64,000 bases of DNA from Axinella damicornis (lineage: Eukaryota > Porifera > Demospongiae > Axinellida > Axinellidae). The stretch lies in the NCBI GenBank assembly GCA_963931865.1, contig OZ007515.1:5826493-5890492 (forward strand). Direction: 5' to 3'. Made by a program: the position numbers and the translations under genes. The notes below the pieces were generated by a model. It was given only the letters and a program-made list of their open reading frames with translations, was not told the DNA's origin and did no database searches. Within the stretch, counting starts at the first letter, position 1; each line of letters opens with the position of its first letter. Below are positions 35,020 through 44,564 of this stretch, one piece after another.

Positions 35020-35640
35020 CAGTGATGACAGCCATAGTGTACTGTTCATATCATGCAGGGTCCATGAACAAAGAGGAGAGAAAAAAACACCTCCATGCAG
35101 GGGGGCAGGAAAAGAGAAAGCTGCAGAAATTCACAACACAGATAAGAGAAGACCTTGCAAAGGGAAAGTGGCTTACAGATGAGCACATGAATCTTGTGCA
35201 GAGTCCAGTTCCCCCACATCAATGGCTTGTAAAGCACTGTACTTTCGGAAAATGATGGGTTTGTTACAGAGCAGCATGAGGCCCTTCAAATCCATTTTGT
35301 TGCAGGGAACCATTCATTTAATTTCGAACTCTTTCGGGCTGTCTATACAACAGCAAATACAGTGGAAAGCTCCACCCATCGCTCACTCACCAGCTTGCTT
35401 GGATTTGCAGGAGAGTCTAGTGACAGACATGGATGAAGATGGTGAATCTGATCCATCTGGTGGTCAAAATCCCAGAGGAATTTGTGGCTGTGGGCTCTTT
35501 GCAGTTGCATTCACGCTTTCATGTGGCATTGGAGGATGATCCACATAAAATTTTCTCCAGATGCATCCTCACCTCCTCAGATGCTTTGAGAGTAAGAAGT
35601 TGGAACCATTCCCACACAAAAGGGCTTCAATTCCACGCCG
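35020..35640 (+). pseudogene. Ulp1-like (C48) cysteine protease relic
   Basis: Broken frames on the + strand read ...KGKWLTDEHMNLVQS, then FVTEQHEALQIHFVAGNH, then ICGCGLFAVAFTLS, and further on HLLRCFESKKLEPFPHKRA. The order H...(catalytic His region)...C-G-LFA resembles Ulp1/SENP-type proteases, where the active Cys sits in a DCG-LFA context. Here the usual SDCG is degraded and there are several frameshifts. Such domains are common in host genes and in some DNA transposons, so the origin is open. It begins directly after the LINE tail, so its 5' end may have been cut by that insertion. Confidence 0.45.
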
Positions 35641-35865
35641 GACTCCATGCACCTTACTTCCCGTATGTGCATAGGGCTTTTCTGTACATGCTTGATGCCA
35701 GACACATAGCTACAATGACATGGTGGAATGTGAGTAGTGTGAAAAGTGATTCCACTTGAAGTGCATGGGTCTGACAAAGGTCCCCATGCACTGAAGATGA
35801 ACTTTGGTGTTGTAGGGAATGTACTCTTATACATACCTAAATTGAGTACATTCATAATTACCCCG

Positions 35866-35945
35866 CGCGCGCATGTGCGAAGCGGGGTTAAGCAATCGGT
35901 TTGTCTGTCCGTCGTCTGTCTTGTCTGTCTGTCAGGCGAAAAAAA
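35866..35945. repeat. Dispersed repeat with (TGTC)n tract
   Basis: CCGCGCGCGCATGTGCGAAG is followed by a run of GTCTGTC units (35899-35936). A small open frame on the minus strand reads through this tract and is not a gene. Confidence 0.5.
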
Positions 35946-37107
35946 TTGAAATCTCGCCACATAAACCATCTAAATGGGGTCAAACAATAGCAAATAGCAA
36001 AAAACTGCTCTATGTGTACCTGACTGAAGTCAAGGCGCTCCGTTTCGCTGTATTTCGGCTATTTCCTACTTTCATAACTATTCATAACATTGGCTCCACC
36101 TCTTCGTGACCATCAAGAACAGGACACGCAGTGCATTTGGAAACTTCATGATTCGAGATGACCGCTAGGAAACAGTGTTTTCTCACGATCTATGTACTTC
36201 ACAGACATCATGGCTATTGTTTCGGCTGTTTTTCCCAGCTATTTCCTATTATTCGTAACATTTGGCCCCACCTCTCCAGCTTCACAATATGTTGTATATA
36301 CGGTAAGCGGTCACTCCCACACCTTGGATATGTGTATATACGCGATCGCCGCCCTGTTCGATGCGCATCGGCCGGCAGAGATGTCACGTCGATTGTAGCT
36401 GCACTGCATGCATTCTGGCCTGTGGACGTTCAGCGCGGGGTATGTGTTCTATGAACACCTCTAGTTGCACTAAGTCTTGCAGTGCAATAGCAAGCTGCAG
36501 TGCACTACCTGGCTGTGCACTAGGCAGTGCACTACCAGGCTGTGCAGAAAATGCAGGGCATCCGGGATGCCATTTTCGGGGCCCCTTCCCACGCGGCCTG
36601 GGAACGAGGCTAACTCAACGTCTTCGATTCAAGTTCAAGTAGTATTGATCAGTAGACAGTAGAGTGGAAGCTTTGGGTTAGCGTCTTTGGTGACTATTTT
36701 CACTTGACAACGGGTCGCCAGACCACTCCACCGATTGACTGAACGCAAAAAGTCCTCTATAGCCAGCCTCCTCCCCAGCTTTTTCACGGTCGCAGTATGC
36801 GACCCGTTCCCAGCCTCCTTCCTAGCTTTTTGTCGCACACTGTACTCCTCCCTAGCTTAGCTTTTTGTCGCATACTGTACAGTATGCTAGGGAGGTGCCT
36901 GGGAACGAGTCTACAAAGATTAGTCCTTCCACTGGACAGCGGACTGCCTGAGTGCGGCGTTCGAGGAGCTGTGTCATCGTCTCAACTGCATGTGCTGGAG
37001 AGCTCACCCTGACTTCAGCCGTCATTTATCCTAGCAACTTTGCTCGTTGCCGACTTCGCTCGTTTCCCGTTGACGATTCACGTTGCGTAAGTACTGAACA
37101 CGGATCA
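35946..37107. other. No supported gene; repeat fragments
   Basis: The interval contains a short tandem block of GTGCACTACC/AGGCTGTGCA near 36475-36548, a lone GCCTGGGAACGAGGCTA repeat end near 36611 and another (GCCTGGGAACGAGTCTA) near 36898-36914. There are paired CTTTTTGTCGCA.ACTGTA motifs between 36825 and 36885. I recognise no coding exon. Confidence 0.45.
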
Positions 37108-37455
37108 GTTATTATTATTATTTTTTCTGTAACAGTTTATGCAATGCAAAGGGATACATAATAGCTGTGAAGCTAATCTAGATGTACCCTATATACAAAC
37201 AGGCTAAGTAAAGATATGCAAATACATGTACTTAGTTACAAGAAAAAGGGTGCAATGTGTAGTTTAAATGTAGTAACATTTGGTGTAGAGAGGGAGACTT
37301 GGGGAAGATTGTTCCAAACAGAGATGGTACTAGGTACAAAAGATGACTGAAATGAATTGGTGCGAACAGGAGGTTGGTACAGGAGGGGTGTATCATAAGA
37401 GAGTCTACTTGGCTTAAGCTTAGGTATAAAAACATTGGGTGGGAAATAAAAGTAT
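37108..37455 (-). mobile_element. Non-LTR retrotransposon 3' fragment
   Basis: A minus-strand frame encodes the end of a LINE ORF2: FVPSTISVWNNLPQ is the typical C-terminal W-N-LP motif after the reverse transcriptase. The 3' end lies at the left, with an (AAT)n tail (TTATTATTATTA on the + strand near 37110). The same layout is seen in the copy at 40.1 kb, so both may belong to one family. It is severely 5'-truncated. Confidence 0.6.
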
Positions 37456-37480
37456 CCATCAATACATTAAGAGTGTTTGT

Positions 37481-37500
37481 CTGTGTGTGTGTGTGTGTGT
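37481..37500. repeat. (GT)n microsatellite
   Basis: Ten GT dinucleotides preceding the GC-rich minisatellite block. Confidence 0.85.
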
Positions 37501-37514
37501 AACGGAAGTGGGAA

Positions 37515-38275
37515 GTTCGTGGGGCGGTGTCACAGCGGATCGCGTCCGGCCGCGGATAGTGTCCGCCCCGGACCCGATATGCTAGCAGATTGTGTCCGCT
37601 TTCGCGGATAGTGTCCGGGGGGGCGGACGCTAACTGCTAGCGGATTATGTCCGCCTCGACACTAGCTATCTGTTTAAGCAGATACTGTCCAGGCAGACAC
37701 TATCCCACCCCGCTGACACTATCCAGGCGGACACTATATCTGCTGGCAGATACTGTCCAGGCGGACAATATATGCTACCAGTCCAGGCGGACACTATATT
37801 ATGCTAGCAGATACTGTCCAGGCAGACACAATCTGCTAGCGGATATAGTGTCCGGGGACACAACCAGGAATTGTAGCAAAAGTAGTAAATGTTGCATAAT
37901 AATTTATAATAATATGAATGTTGCTCAATAAAGATGAATAATAACAATGTTGAATAGTACATAATAATAAGAACTTCAACTTCTCCTTCGCCATTTCGCC
38001 CATGCACTGCACTATGTGAATTCAACTCTCCAAGACGCGGCCTTTTATACTGCAGTGCTCTTCAAAACATGTCAAGGTCATGGTCTTCGCGGGACGGTTG
38101 TACGGACAGAATCAAAACCATGGCCTTCGCGGGACGGTTGTACGGATCGGCCGGACAGAATCCGCGAAGCCGGACTGTTTCCGCTAGTCCGGGTGGACGC
38201 AATCCGCTAGCGTATTGCGTCCGACCGGACACAATCAGCTAGCGGATCACGTCCACCGGACACAATAATCCGCGA
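37515..38275. repeat. GC-rich minisatellite with GCTAGCGGAT..TGTCCG motif
   Basis: Irregular repeats of about 25-35 bp are built on GCTAGC(A/G)GAT followed by (A/T)NTGTCCG and GCGGACACTAT. Some units are inverted relative to others. The middle (about 37860-38080) is interrupted by AT-rich sequence and a doubled CTTCGCGGGACGGTTGTACG unit. I see no coding signal. Confidence 0.7.
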
Positions 38276-38334
38276 AGAATGTTCGAGAACATTGGGCATG
38301 GGCTAGCTGGAAGCTTCTAGAACAGCTGACGGAT

Positions 38335-38612
38335 GCAATATCGGTGAGCAGCAGTCAAAGCGGACGCAATCGGGGAGCTGCAGGTGAAGCCGGAGCAGCA
38401 GTTGAACTTGCGGCGGACGCAATCGAGGAGCAACAGCCGAAGCGGACGCAATCGGGAAGCAGTTGGCAATCGGAGAGTAGCAGCTGAAGCAGACACAAGT
38501 GGCGAGCAGCAGCTGAAGTAGACGCGTGCGCAAACGGGGAACAGCAGTTGAAGCGGATCGATGCAATCGGCGAGCAGCAGCTGAAGAGGACGCAATCGGG
38601 GAGCAGCAGCTC
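38335..38612. repeat. Minisatellite, AGCAGCTGAAGCGGACGCAATCGGG unit
   Basis: About ten degenerate copies of a ~27-bp unit. All three minus-strand frames are open through it and give Leu/Cys/Pro-rich translations, which are repeat artefacts. Confidence 0.75.
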
Positions 38613-38699
38613 TGATGGAGAGCTGTCCGGCGCCGAATTACACACGCAGGCGAACAAGGGAGAAGTAGCTGAGCGAGCGAAGCGAGCTCAGCTACTTGT

Positions 38700-39990
38700 G
38701 AAATTTAATCTTATAGAGTGTACATAACTTCAAGTATAATCTCAAGTGTGGGCAATGTAGATAGATCCAGTAATTCCTGGTATTAAACCGGCATCCCAGT
38801 TCTTGTGGCACATTCTCAAGGCAAACTTCTGGAGATTGTTAGTGTCCTTAATAAGGTGAGGACTCCAAACTGGAGCAGCATACTCTAAGTGTGGTCTGAC
38901 TAGTAGCTTATACATTTCAAGTATAGGGAGTGGCTATCAACCTCTGCAGAAAACCTTCTGTAGAGCAGTCCCACAAGTTTCCTAGCTTTCGAGCAGACAG
39001 AGTCGATATGGGTTGACCATGACATATTTGATGAAAGGAAGACACCAAGATATTTAAAACTCTCCACCTGTTCAAGTGGGACACCATTTAGATGGAGAGA
39101 CAAAGGCTGGATGGAATTCCGTTTCCTCGAGATGAACATGGATTTGCACTTTGGGGTGAGATGGTTGGAACTCACGGTTACTCACCCAGTCCTGTATTCT
39201 ATTAATATCAGACTGCAGTTGGTCAAGGTCTTGCTGTGATTTTATAATCATGAGAAGCATGTCGTCTGCAAAGAGATTGAGGGTACTCCCTTCAGTGAAA
39301 CTAGTGGATGTTATGTCATCATTATAGATGAGGAAAAGAAGGGGACCGAGGACGGAACCCTGTGGCACTCCAGAAACTACAGCTGTTTCGGTGGATGTAG
39401 TACAACATGTTGCCTCCTGTTTGTTAGGTAACTGTTTAACCACGCTAGAGTGTTGCCATCTAACCCATAACTGTGGAGTTTGTCCATGAGAGGCTGATGG
39501 GGAACGGAGTCGAAGGCTTTTTTCAATTCAAAATACACTGAACAGACATCTTGCCAATCATGCGTAACAGTCAGTAAAGCTGTAACCGTTGATCTACCAA
39601 CTTGGAACCCCCACTGTCTATTAGACAAAGGGTTGGTCTCATTAAGAAACATGGTGATGTATCGATGGACATGGCGTTCAAGCAATTTACTCACTATGGG
39701 TAACAAATTGGTCTGTAGTTTGATGCCTCCTTGCGATTGGAGTTTTTGGAATTGGAACAATGGCAGAGGTTTTCCAGATGTTTGGAAAGCGACCAAGCTT
39801 GAGAGAGATGTTGAATAGCTTGGAAAGGGAAGGAGCAATAGTGTTAGCAATGCCTTTTAACATCCTGCCTGACAAGCCATCTGGCCCACTTGCTTTACCA
39901 GGGTCCAGAGATGTGATGTATGAGAGCATTTCACTTGGTGTGCAGAGAAGGTTGTCCGGACATAAACTTTCTTGTGACAATACTTCTCTA
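38700..39990 (-). mobile_element. Non-LTR retrotransposon relic, reverse transcriptase region, frameshifted
   Basis: Read right to left in successive frames: SLDPGKASGPDGLSGRMLK (N-terminal RT), KLLERHVHRYITMF and KKAFDSVPHQPLMDKL, then SGVPQGSVLGPLLFLIY with catalytic FADDM, then FKYLGVFLSSNMSW, and finally LEYAAPVWSPHL near 38870. All landmarks of a Jockey/CR1-type RT and thumb are present in order, but at least two frameshifts break them. The FADD motif is followed by M instead of the more usual T/L. The endonuclease and ORF1 are missing. An old, inactive copy. Confidence 0.8.
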
Positions 39991-40094
39991 TTTAGCTAGT
40001 GGTGGTACAGCTGTGTTATAAGGTAGGAAGCACGGCATCGGTGAAATTGCGCAATTTTGCTCATGAATAATTAATGAGATGACGTCACTCGCAT

Positions 40095-40555
40095 ACGGTT
40101 ATTTTTTTAATTTTTTTATTTTATTTTTTATGAAAATTTATGCAATATAATATAGACATACATACAGTAGCCACAGGCTAACTTAAGTATACCCAACGAA
40201 AAGATAGTTAACTATTGTGATACAAACAATTAGTAAGAGAAAACTTAAATGCTGACGGAGTACATGCATGCGTAATATTGCCAGGTAGTTTATTCCATAA
40301 AGCACAAGTGTGAGGGACAAATGAATGTAAAAAGGAACTAGTGTGAGCAAATGGTTGATGAAAGACTAACTTAGATGCAGACCTTAGTGTAGTGGCTCTG
40401 GGTACAAACACACTGTAAGGAAAATAAACATGGTCATGAACTATTTTATACATTGTACACAGATTTAGGTAGCTACTTCCTCAAGGTTAGGGATGTTGAA
40501 AAGGTTGAGCAATTCCTCATATCCTAAGTCCCACTGCTTTGAGCACATTCAGGTT
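40095..40555 (-). mobile_element. Non-LTR retrotransposon 3' fragment
   Basis: The minus-strand frame reads through YEELLNLFNIPNLEE and MYKIVHDHVYFPYS to FVPHTCALWNKLPGNI and a stop at about 40208. That is the standard LINE ORF2 C-terminus. A T-rich tract on the + strand (40100-40130) is the A-rich 3' tail. The 5' side is cut near 40555. It lies in the same strand as the 38.7-40.0 kb relic, but the fragment order excludes a single element; these are separate insertions. Confidence 0.7.
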
Positions 40556-40690
40556 ATATAGAGTTATTAATCTGTTTACGTTTTCCCATGGCGGCAACCG
40601 GAATAAACAAGGGGGGCTTCTCTCTTTGATGCGGCTAGCGGCCCTTTCAAGTTTCAAATCGGTACTCTGATGCGGCCGTGCGGTACTTTG

Positions 40691-40694
<4 letters not shown>

Positions 40695-40728
<34 letters not shown>
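40695..40728. repeat. 34-base poly-T tract
   Basis: On the minus strand this is a poly(A) about 160 bp beyond the stop of the open frame at 40887-41432, so it could be the tail of a retroposed copy. Confidence 0.85.
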
Positions 40729-40731
<3 letters not shown>

Positions 40732-40886
40732 TAACTAGCTTATTGAATGCAAGCGATGGGCTATCTGAGTGTGAATAGCTAGGTGGAGCTGTGAGCAGGA
40801 ATGTTTGTGGGTCTGCTGAAGTGGCTGAAGAACAGCCTGGAAAGTGAACAGCATCCGACAGCTCCCTGGCCAAGGTACTCTAGAGA

Positions 40887-41432
40887 TCACACGAGAGTTG
40901 ACCTTTCGGCATTACAGGCCCCGCCCATTTTCGTGTTAGGGCGAATTTGGCTGGTTTGGTAGCTGGACTGGGCTGGTGAGAGGGAGTAGATGTGTGGCCA
41001 AAACTCTGTAACCGAGAGGAAAAGCATCCCTAGTTTTGCAGGGGGTAGGTTGACCTTTTGAAGAGTGCCCTTGGCTTGAGTCGGTTTTAGTTGGTGTGCG
41101 TGGAATTTTTTTTGAAAGCCTAGGGTAGCCAAACCTCTGTTTTTGAGGGTGGCAGTGAGTTTTGGGCTGTAGCCTGCAAGTGAGGAGAGCAGGTGGTAAA
41201 TCCATCCATAGTTTTTGGGCCTGTTTTGTGTGTGTATTGATGATGGGGTCAGAGTGTGGGTGGGGCCTTGGAGAGGGTCCAAATTTTCAGTTTCGTAGAG
41301 GGCCTTAAAATTGAGTTTTAGGGCATTTTCAAGCAGAGGGAGCAGTTTGATGCAAAGTATTGCTGAAACTTGTGTACGCTTTGATGCTGCCCATTTATCC
41401 ATCAACTTGGTTTCGGAGATCGCGGTACCCAT
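40887..41432 (-). CDS. Unrecognised 181-codon open frame upstream of a poly(A) tract
   Basis: I do not recognise this protein. It starts MGTAISETKLMDKWAASK and has a Lys/Leu-rich N-terminal half (ILCIKLLPLLENALKL) and a Pro/Gln-rich C-terminal half. It shows no signal peptide, membrane helix or known motif. A 34-base A-tract follows on the same strand, at 40728-40695, which suggests retroposition of a spliced transcript or a mobile-element ORF. The surroundings are entirely repetitive. It may simply be a chance frame. Confidence 0.3.
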   Translation of the reverse strand: MGTAISETKLMDKWAASKRTQVSAILCIKLLPLLENALKLNFKALYETENLDPLQGPTHTLTPSSIHTQNRPKNYGWIYHLLSSLAGYSPKLTATLKNRGLATLGFQKKFHAHQLKPTQAKGTLQKVNLPPAKLGMLFLSVTEFWPHIYSLSPAQSSYQTSQIRPNTKMGGACNAERSTLV

Positions 41433-41715
41433 GTTTACTACCTTAAAGCACGTTGAGAAGAATTGGTTGAGTACAGTTGCCTTTTCTTGACTTGAGTTGG
41501 CTGTAGTACCTTGGTAATGGAGGGGAGGGATCTAGCCATTGACCTGGCTACGAAACTTTAGTTAGCGCGTTGGCTAGAAATCTGCATCGAACATTGACGC
41601 GGCATGCAGAAAACACACGAACTCAGATGCCCTTTCTCGCTTGCCTTGGGTCGTGCATAGCCTATCTTTACATAAAACAGTAGAAAATAGTACGTGGGGC
41701 GATTGCCCAATCCTA

Positions 41716-42239
41716 TGGCGTGCCGTTTGTGTCAAAACTCAGATTTTAAGGCATCTTTAAGACTTTATGAAACCACGTGATCTACACTAGTTTAGACTAG
41801 ACTGATGTTTGCTAAACATCGATCGACATTACTAAACATCGGTCTGTGTGCTAAACATCGATCGACATAATTATGCATTTGCTGAAACACCGATCTTAAA
41901 TCGGTTTATGGTAAGTATCGCTTGACATTTACTAAACATCGCTCGACATTAAACATCGAGCGACATTTATATATATATACTAGCTAAATATCGTTCGAAT
42001 TCGGCATCCGAGTTTTGACGCGTGCCATTTGTGTCAAAATTCAGATGCGTGTCGTTTGTGTCAAAGCTCGGATGTGGATCGCTGTTTAGCAAATGTCAAT
42101 TGACGTCCATGTTTATCACAGACGGATAAAGTTTAATGTCGATCGATGTTTAGCAAACAGTCAGTCTGTCTGGACGTCTATTAATATTAGTGTAGATCAC
42201 GTGGTTTCAATCCCAGTTTTTGGCACAAACGGCACGCCA
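41716..42239. mobile_element. TA-flanked MITE with TGGCGTGCCGTTTGTG ends
   Basis: The left end TGGCGTGCCGTTTGTGTC and right end GGCACAAACGGCACGCCA are inverted repeats. Pairing continues inward (GAAACCACGTGATCTACACTAG / CTAGTGTAGATCACGTGGTTTC). TA is present outside both ends, which fits Tc1/mariner-type insertion. The interior has repeated CTAAACATCGATCGACAT motifs in both orientations and internal copies of the terminal GTGCCATTTGTGTCAAA sequence. There is no transposase. Confidence 0.75.
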
Positions 42240-42248
42240 TACAATCCC

Positions 42249-42359
42249 TAGCCTAGTCTCGGAACCAGAAGGGTCTGGTTCCGAGACTATCCCTAGCCTC
42301 GGTCCCAGGCTCTCCTCTAAAATCCCGTTTTTAGAGGAGAGAGCCTGGGACCGAGGCTG
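42249..42359. mobile_element. 66-bp palindromic mini-transposon, split by a smaller one
   Basis: Without the inserted material the element runs TAGCC (42249-42253) then TCGGTCCCAGGC...GCCTGGGACCGAGGCTG (42299-42359): 66 bp forming one hairpin. It is flanked by the 9-bp repeat TACAATCCC at 42240-42248 and 42360-42368. The termini match the 90-bp element at 2969. It is interrupted after its fifth base by the 36-bp element and that element's duplicated target. Confidence 0.8.
42254..42289. mobile_element. 36-bp palindromic mini-transposon nested in another
   Basis: TAGTCTCGGAACCAG-AAGGGT-CTGGTTCCGAGACTA: 15-bp perfect inverted ends around a 6-bp turn, 36 bp in total. It is flanked by the exact 9-bp repeat TCCCTAGCC (42245-42253 and 42290-42298). 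The duplicated target spans the left junction of the 66-bp element, so it inserted later. Confidence 0.8.
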
Positions 42360-42368
42360 TACAATCCC

Positions 42369-42500
42369 ACGGGTAGTACGTGTGACGATTTTACGTCCAC
42401 GTACAATACGATTTTACGTATAACTATTTTACGTATGCCCAGATGACGTAAAATCCCCAGTGTAAGTTGTGGCAGGATTTTACATCCCCGCGCGGTGGGC
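42369..42500. repeat. Partial copy of the CGTAAAAT-rich terminal repeat
   Basis: CCCACGGGTAGTACGTG, CGATTTTACGT and GATGACGTAAAATCCCC match the terminal inverted repeats of the element at 42938-45072, so this is a solitary or truncated end of a related copy. Confidence 0.6.
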
Positions 42501-43199
42501 GTGGCCAGACAATTTGTTCAAGCCCATTTTTCTCCTACAAAAATGAAGCTAGTGAAATCAAACTTACTCAACGCAAAGCAGGGAAGGTAGTCAACATGCA
42601 GACCAATCATCATTACAGTAGCTCACACTGTAGCTGTTGTACGCTGGTTAAATCAGTTCCAGCAAACTATTCGCCAAAAATCTCCAGTGCGAAGACCGCG
42701 AGCAACTCGATTCCACTGTTGGGAGACACGCCATAGGAAGCTCTAGGGTGGGACGTAAGCGTTTTGTGGCTAGGTTGAGCAGTCCTCGAAAGAATGACCC
42801 TTGAGTGTGAATAACCGCCATCTTGACTCCCCTCTTTGGAATACAGCGTCGTATAACTTCGGAACGGTCATCAGTATTTACAAAAAAGCTTCGTCCGGCC
42901 CTTTCTATACTGTTCGTGCCTATTTCGGTCGTGCATATCTTTACGTAAAATAGTAAAAAATCCCACGTGTAGTACGTGGGACGATTTTACGTGCCCAATC
43001 CCACGGGTAGTACGTGGGACGATTTTACGTCAACAACTCCACGTACAGTACGTGGGACGATTTTACGTAAGCCCAAATGACGTAAAATCCCCCAGTGTAA
43101 GTTGGGATAGTATTATCTTATGTGGCAGGATTTTACGTCGATTGAAGTGACGTAAAATCTTCCCTCGTAAGATGCATGGATCGACGGACGCAAGATACG

Positions 43200-43500
43200 A
43201 AATATGCATGAGTGATATAAGTGGGAGGAGCTGGGTAACAACTGCAATTGGAGGGCGGGGCTAGGCTAGCTGTACAACTAGAGGGTGAGAGGAGCTGGCT
43301 GCAATTGGTGGGCGGGGCTAGGCTAGCTGCATAAGTAGGGAGTGGGAGGAGCTGGATGACACTGCAATTGGAGGCGAGTTGTACAACTGGGGGTGGGGCT
43401 AGGCTGAGGCCGGGGCTAGGCTAGCTGCACAGGTAGGGGTACGGGTGGGCTGTACAGCTAGGGGGTGGGGCTAGGCTTGTGAGAGGGGCTGCACAGTTGG
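43200..43500. repeat. Degenerate GGGAGGAGCTGG / GGGCGGGGCTAGGCTAGCTG tandem block
   Basis: Four or five irregular copies of a ~60-bp G-rich unit overlap the inner edge of the left arm of the 2.1-kb element. Related copies lie at 45.16-45.27 kb. Confidence 0.6.
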
Positions 43501-44153
43501 GGGCGGGTAGTTTTTGGTCATAATTGGGTAGAAGTCGTATTGTTTAGTTCAGTTTTAGTTTTAATTACTAAATCTCAAAAGGGTTAGTAAAGGCTCTTTT
43601 AGTTTTAATAACCACTTTTGGGGGTGATTTAAATATTATTTTAGTTGTAGTTTTAATTAACAGGCTGAGACAGTCCTCATTTTAGTTTTAGTTTAATTAC
43701 TATAGTGAAATATGCCATACTAAAATGCATCATAGTTTAAGTTTTTGTTAACTAAAACAGCATTGGCTAGAACATGTTCTACACTGTCTATAGAATCTCC
43801 ACCGTATGACTAGACGTTATAATAATAATTTGTTCACACCAGAAGAGATCACACCAGGATCCGGATGCCCAATACGGACCACCTGATAAGAAATGCAGCT
43901 TTCAAGGCACCAGTAAGTCAGTGCTTAAAGATCTAACAAACACTAGTAAGGGTAAAGCGCTCTCAAATGTAGGAAAAGGAAAATGGACGATATACAACCA
44001 ACCACCACCCAAGTGTTTACTTGTGTTCACACACAAGTAAACAGCAGTGCATCACCCCAGATATGGGAAAAAATATCGAAATGGAGTTTGAAAACGAGAA
44101 TGGTACCGCAAATACTTGGTGGGCAGGCATGGTGACCCAGTACAATCCAACAA

Positions 44154-44564
44154 ATGATCATATATGCGGCCTTTTTCCCAAGTGACCATACTTCAAGGCA
44201 GATGATAAAGACTATTGCATTGTTTCCTAGAACACTTATACTTATGCACTATACAACAGCAGCAACTCTACACAATGGTGAGTTCCTACCCATTGTAAGC
44301 CACTTATCTATTTTTCAGGTGAAAACTCATACTGTCTGTTCAAGGCAGACTATCACTTCACCTGACATCTTTTGTAATGCGGTATGCCATGGCAACATTC
44401 ATCAACTTATTAAACATTTTATAACCTTATCTATTCATTTCTGTGATGGAACACGGAATATCAGTTATGCAGGAGTACATCATGAAATTCACATGTACAA
44501 AGTGGTTATTGGTCCGGCAGGAAGTAGGGCAATCAAGTTAGGTATCGGCCAAGGCCAGTGCTGA
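44154..44564 (+). CDS. Unrecognised 136-codon open frame inside the 2.1-kb element
   Basis: I do not recognise a family. The predicted product is His/Thr/Ile-rich without a DDE-like pattern, zinc finger or membrane helix that I can defend. It is given only because it is the longest open frame within a structured mobile element. It may be fortuitous or the remnant of a transposon gene. Confidence 0.15.
   Translation: MIIYAAFFPSDHTSRQMIKTIALFPRTLILMHYTTAATLHNGEFLPIVSHLSIFQVKTHTVCSRQTITSPDIFCNAVCHGNIHQLIKHFITLSIHFCDGTRNISYAGVHHEIHMYKVVIGPAGSRAIKLGIGQGQC

Noticed and set aside
38303..38657. Cys/Leu-rich minus-strand frames as a toxin- or keratin-like peptide
   Set aside because: They are translations of a ~27-bp minisatellite, open in several frames at once.
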